Positions 60,610-64,000 of a DNA stretch of 64,000 bases are shown here, piece after piece. Position numbers and translations under genes: made by a program. How positions within the stretch are numbered: the stretch's first letter is position 1; every line of letters begins with the position of its first letter. The DNA comes from Desulfosarcina alkanivorans (lineage in GTDB: Bacteria > Desulfobacterota > Desulfobacteria > Desulfobacterales > Desulfosarcinaceae): the NCBI RefSeq assembly GCF_009688945.1, contig NZ_AP021874.1, forward strand, positions 5,580,001 through 5,644,000, in the 5' to 3' direction. The notes below the pieces were generated by a model. That model searched no databases. It was not told the DNA's origin and worked only from the letters and a program-made list of their open reading frames with translations.

Positions 60610-63600
60610 AGAAACTTGCCCAATGGTCCGTCAACAACCGCGTGGCGGTGAACCTGGTCATGATGTTCATCATCGTGGCGGGACTGTTGACGGTGTTCAA
60701 TATGCGGCGGGAGATGTTTCCCCAGTTCGCCCTGGACATGATCAATGTCTCCGTTCCCTATCCCGGCGCCAGCCCGGCGGAGGTGGAGGAGGGGATCTGC
60801 ATCAAGATCGAAGAGAAGATCAAGGGCATCGAAAATATTACACGGACCTACTCTTCATCCCGTGAAAGCCTGGGGTCGGTGACCGTGGAGCTGGATAAAG
60901 ATGCCGACGTCCAGAAAGTCATGGACGACATCAAGAACGAGGTGGACCTGATCGACACCTTTCCCGATGAGGCCGAAGATCCGGTCATTACCGAAATCAT
61001 CAACCGCAACCCTGCCATTACCGTAGCCGTTTATGGAGACGTCTCCGAGAAAATGCTCCGGCGGACGGCGGATCGCATACGGGACGACCTGGTGGACACC
61101 GGCCCCATTTCCCTGGCCACGCTGGTGGGCGTGCGGGACTATGAGATTGCGGTGGAGGTGTCTGAGGAGAACCTGAGGCGCTATGGCCTGAGTTTCGATC
61201 AGGTGGTCCGCGCCCTGCGGACCGGAAGCCTCGATCTGCCAGGCGGCGCCATCAAGACCGACCATGGCGAAATCCTCGTGCGTACGAAAGGACAGCTGTA
61301 CACCGGCAGGGAGTTCGAGAACCTGCCGCTGATCACCGATGCGGCTGGCACCGTGGTGCGGCTGGGACAGGTCGCCACGGTGATCGACGGGTTTGAGGAT
61401 ACCGACATCAAGGCCCGCTTCAACGGCAAGCCTGCGGCCCTGGTTCAGGTCAACCGTACCAACCAGGAAGACGTGATTGCCATTTCCGACACGGTGCGGC
61501 AATACGTGGCGGACCGTCGTGGCAGCATGCCCGCCGGTATCCGGCTGGCCACCTGGTTCGATCTGTCCACCATGGTGCGGGATCGTATCGACCTTCTGCT
61601 GCGCAACGGGTTCCAGGGGATTATTCTCGTTTTTATCGTTCTGGCCCTTTTTCTCAACCTGCGGCTGGCCTTCTGGGTTTCCGTGGGCATCCCCATTTCT
61701 TTCATGGGGGCTTTCATGGTGCTGGATTATAACGGGGAAACCATCAATATGATCTCCCTGTTCGCCTTTATCATGACCCTGGGCATCCTGGTGGACGATG
61801 CCATTATCGTGGGCGAGAATATTTTCACCCATTTCGGACGGGGGAAGTCGTCGGACCGCGCCGTGGTAGACGGCATCGGGGAAGTCGGCGGACCGGTGGT
61901 CATGGCCGTGACCACGACCGTGGTGGCCTTTACCCCCCTGATGTTCATCGCCGGGATCATGGGGAAATTCATCGGTGTCATGCCCCGGGCGGTGATCGCC
62001 ATCCTGATCGTTTCGCTGGGCGAAGCCCTGATTATTCTCCCGGCCCATCTGGAGGGGGCTCTGGCCGGGAGCCGGCGCAGGGGAGAAAAACTGGGGCGCG
62101 TGGTCCATCAGCGTGTCAGGGGGCGGATCGAAAATGGCCTCCAGTTTGCCATTGACCGCATTTACACCCCGACCCTGCGCTATGTGGTGGACAACCGCTA
62201 TTTCACTTTTTCCATCGGCCTGGGCGTGCTGATCGTCAGCATCGGCCTTCTGCGCGGCGGATATGTGCCCTTTGTTTTCATGCCCAAGGGCGACAGTGAC
62301 TGGGTCATTGCCGAAGTCAACTATCCCCTGGGGACACCGGTGGAGACAACGGCGCAGACCATCGCCTATCTGGAGGAGCAGGCGTTTAAACTCAACCCGG
62401 CTTTCCAGGGACAGCTGGCGGACGGCGACTCCCTGATCACCAACACCTACTCGCTGGCCGGGTTCATTCCCCGGCGTGACTGGAAACCGGCGGAAATCGG
62501 CGGCCATTGCGGGGAGGTATGGATCGAAATGATTTCATCGGCCGAGCGGCCCAGGCTGTCGGTCAACACGGTCATCAACCGGTGGCGGGACCTGGCCGGT
62601 GAAATTCCCGGGGTTGACCGGCTCTCTTTTTTCACGATCGAGGGCGGACCGGCCGGCAGTCCCATCGAAATTCAGCTCATCGGCGATGACTTCGGGCAGA
62701 TCGAGCAGGCCGCGGGGGAACTCAAGGAGGAACTGGCCAGCTATCCGGGAACCTACGACATTGCCGATGATTTCAAGCCCGGCAAGCCCGAGCGGCGCTT
62801 CCGGATCAAAGACGGCGCCCAGAGCATCGGCGTCACCATGCGTGATATTGCCCGGCAGCTGCGGCAGGGGTTCTACGGTGAAGAGGCCCTTCGCATCCAG
62901 CGCGGAAAAGATGACGTGAAAGTGCAGGTCCGGTACGCGGAAACGGACCGGCGTTCCCTGTACGCCATCGAGCAGGCCCGGGTCCGCACGCCGGACGGCC
63001 GGCAGATCCCGCTGGCCGAAGTGGCCGAAACCACCAGCTCGCGGGCCTATTCACTGATCCGGCGGGTCGACCGCAAACGGGTGGTTACGGTGAGCAGCGA
63101 CATCGACGAGGATCACGGCAACGCCAGCCAGATCGTCACCGACCTCAAGGCAACGTTTCTCCCCCGGCTGATCGCGCGCTACCCGGGCCTGCGCTACGAC
63201 CTGGAAGGTCAGGCCAAGCGGACCCAGGAGTCCCTGGACAGCCTGAAAAAAGGTTTTACCCTGGCGCTCATGGCCATTTTTTTGCTGCTGGCCACCCAGT
63301 TCCGGTCCTACGTCCAGCCGGTGATCATCATGATGGCCATCCCCTTCGGCCTCATCGGTGCCATCGGCGGCCACCTGGTGATGGGCCTGGCCTTTACCAT
63401 CATCAGCATTTTCGGCATCGTGGCGCTTTCCGGCATCGTGGTCAACGATTCGCTGATCCTGATCGATTTCACCAACCGGGCCCATCGCGGCGGGATGAGC
63501 GTGGTCGAGGCGGTCATGGCATCCGGGCGGTCCCGTTTCCGGCCGGTGCTGCTCACCTCGATAACCACTGTCGCCGGGCTTTTTCCACTGCTGCTGGAAC

Positions 63601-63794
63601 GCAGCTTCCAGGCCCAGTTTCTCATTCCCATGGCCGTGAGCATCAGCTTCGGCCTGCTGGCCGCCACCCTGCTGACCCTGCTCTATGTCCCGGCGCTCTA
63701 TCTGATCGTGGACGATATCATCCGTGCGGTGACACGGCGATTAACCCCGGGGCGATCGGATGATGCGGCCGGTGAGGACTTGGGATCCCCGTGA
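60606..63794 (+). CDS. RND efflux transporter, AcrB-type permease
   Basis: A 1062-aa inner-membrane pump. It opens WSVNNRVAVNLVMMFIIVAG, has two repeats of six helices and periplasmic porter domains, and the proton-relay motif GILVDDAIIVGENIF in the first half with SGIVVNDSLILIDFTNRAH in the second half. FRSYVQPVIIMMAIPFGLIG is typical of the family. It is coupled to the adaptor upstream and overlaps the next gene (GTGA). No outer-membrane factor is encoded in the window. Confidence 0.95.
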   Translation: MKKLAQWSVNNRVAVNLVMMFIIVAGLLTVFNMRREMFPQFALDMINVSVPYPGASPAEVEEGICIKIEEKIKGIENITRTYSSSRESLGSVTVELDKDADVQKVMDDIKNEVDLIDTFPDEAEDPVITEIINRNPAITVAVYGDVSEKMLRRTADRIRDDLVDTGPISLATLVGVRDYEIAVEVSEENLRRYGLSFDQVVRALRTGSLDLPGGAIKTDHGEILVRTKGQLYTGREFENLPLITDAAGTVVRLGQVATVIDGFEDTDIKARFNGKPAALVQVNRTNQEDVIAISDTVRQYVADRRGSMPAGIRLATWFDLSTMVRDRIDLLLRNGFQGIILVFIVLALFLNLRLAFWVSVGIPISFMGAFMVLDYNGETINMISLFAFIMTLGILVDDAIIVGENIFTHFGRGKSSDRAVVDGIGEVGGPVVMAVTTTVVAFTPLMFIAGIMGKFIGVMPRAVIAILIVSLGEALIILPAHLEGALAGSRRRGEKLGRVVHQRVRGRIENGLQFAIDRIYTPTLRYVVDNRYFTFSIGLGVLIVSIGLLRGGYVPFVFMPKGDSDWVIAEVNYPLGTPVETTAQTIAYLEEQAFKLNPAFQGQLADGDSLITNTYSLAGFIPRRDWKPAEIGGHCGEVWIEMISSAERPRLSVNTVINRWRDLAGEIPGVDRLSFFTIEGGPAGSPIEIQLIGDDFGQIEQAAGELKEELASYPGTYDIADDFKPGKPERRFRIKDGAQSIGVTMRDIARQLRQGFYGEEALRIQRGKDDVKVQVRYAETDRRSLYAIEQARVRTPDGRQIPLAEVAETTSSRAYSLIRRVDRKRVVTVSSDIDEDHGNASQIVTDLKATFLPRLIARYPGLRYDLEGQAKRTQESLDSLKKGFTLALMAIFLLLATQFRSYVQPVIIMMAIPFGLIGAIGGHLVMGLAFTIISIFGIVALSGIVVNDSLILIDFTNRAHRGGMSVVEAVMASGRSRFRPVLLTSITTVAGLFPLLLERSFQAQFLIPMAVSISFGLLAATLLTLLYVPALYLIVDDIIRAVTRRLTPGRSDDAAGEDLGSP

Positions 63795-64000
63795 ATCGAT
63801 CGACAAAGAGCCGGCTTACCGACCGGCAGCTGTCCCGGTTTCCCGGCGATACCCTTTATGATAGAATCGCCCGGGCGGTCTGCCGTGTGGGGACGCTGCC
63901 GGGCAAAGAATTCTTCGAAGCCTGGGAGGTGGCCCGGCGGGTGAGAAGAAAGTACCGCGGCGGCCGGGTGGTCGACCTGGCCTGCGGACATGGGCTGCTG
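63791..64000 (+). CDS. Putative SAM-dependent methyltransferase, 3' end outside window
   Basis: The first 70 codons of a gene that starts with GTG overlapping the RND stop (GTGA). After a charged helical N-terminus (TDRQLSRFPGDTLYDRIARA) the frame reaches VVDLACGHGLL, a class-I methyltransferase motif I for SAM binding. It is translationally coupled to the efflux operon. The target is unknown. Confidence 0.7.
   Translation, partial: MNRSTKSRLTDRQLSRFPGDTLYDRIARAVCRVGTLPGKEFFEAWEVARRVRRKYRGGRVVDLACGHGLL

Overview
This window looks like a chromosome segment of a strictly anaerobic, high-GC Desulfobacterota (Deltaproteobacteria) of the sulfate-reducing Desulfobacterales type, close in gene content to Desulfosarcina and Desulfococcus relatives. 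The evidence is a Desulfovibrio gigas-type molybdenum aldehyde oxidoreductase, a selenocysteine formate dehydrogenase, a periplasmic [NiFe] hydrogenase, a lactate permease, and an anaerobe-type nif operon with nifI1-nifI2 between nifH and nifD. The assignment is inferred from gene content, not from a marker gene.

Layout. (1) 1-15.2 kb is a molybdenum, aldehyde and formate block: two moeA-like genes (-), a small Cys-rich protein and a DUF3786 protein, aldehyde oxidoreductase, XdhC, a solitary bis-MGD oxidoreductase (-), fdhA read through an in-frame UGA, an aldehyde dehydrogenase and an unknown 284-aa protein. (2) 15.2-31.1 kb is central carbon and uptake: a cache-domain protein, transketolase, lactate permease with a tiny membrane partner and an LldR-like regulator, a peptide/opine-type ABC transporter with an embedded amidohydrolase, a radical SAM protein and acetoacetyl-CoA ligase. 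(3) 31.1-44.2 kb is gene-poor and accessory: a [NiFe] hydrogenase whose small subunit carries a C-terminal di-heme c tail and whose large subunit carries two N-terminal Calx-beta-like repeats, an acetyl-CoA hydrolase/GNAT fusion with a CBS protein, a solitary AAA ATPase in more AT-rich DNA, a putative lipoprotein, and a homocysteine methyltransferase. (4) 44.5-59.2 kb is the nitrogen-fixation cluster: nifA, then nifH-nifI1-nifI2-nifD-nifK-nifE-nifN-nifB-[2Fe-2S] ferredoxin-unknown-GNAT-nifV. (5) 59.3-64 kb holds an RND efflux pair and the start of a methyltransferase.

How it works together. The Mo genes share a logic: MoeA proteins insert Mo, XdhC matures the MCD enzyme, and aldehyde oxidoreductase, FDH and ALDH oxidise aldehydes and formate. 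A TGTCA-N4-TGACA palindrome lies upstream of both the aldehyde oxidoreductase and fdhA. Lactate uptake has an exact AATTGGT-N3-ACCAATT operator in front of its promoter. The nif operon starts from a textbook sigma-54 promoter with two CTAC-N6-GTAG dyads upstream as candidate activator sites.

The most unusual items are: the hydrogenase with domain fusions on both subunits; a family of five long intergenic palindromes, four of them inside the nif operon, whose apical hairpins show compensatory base changes; and an unknown 140-aa gene translationally coupled to GNAT and nifV in the nif operon. No tRNA, rRNA, CRISPR array or intact transposase was seen.
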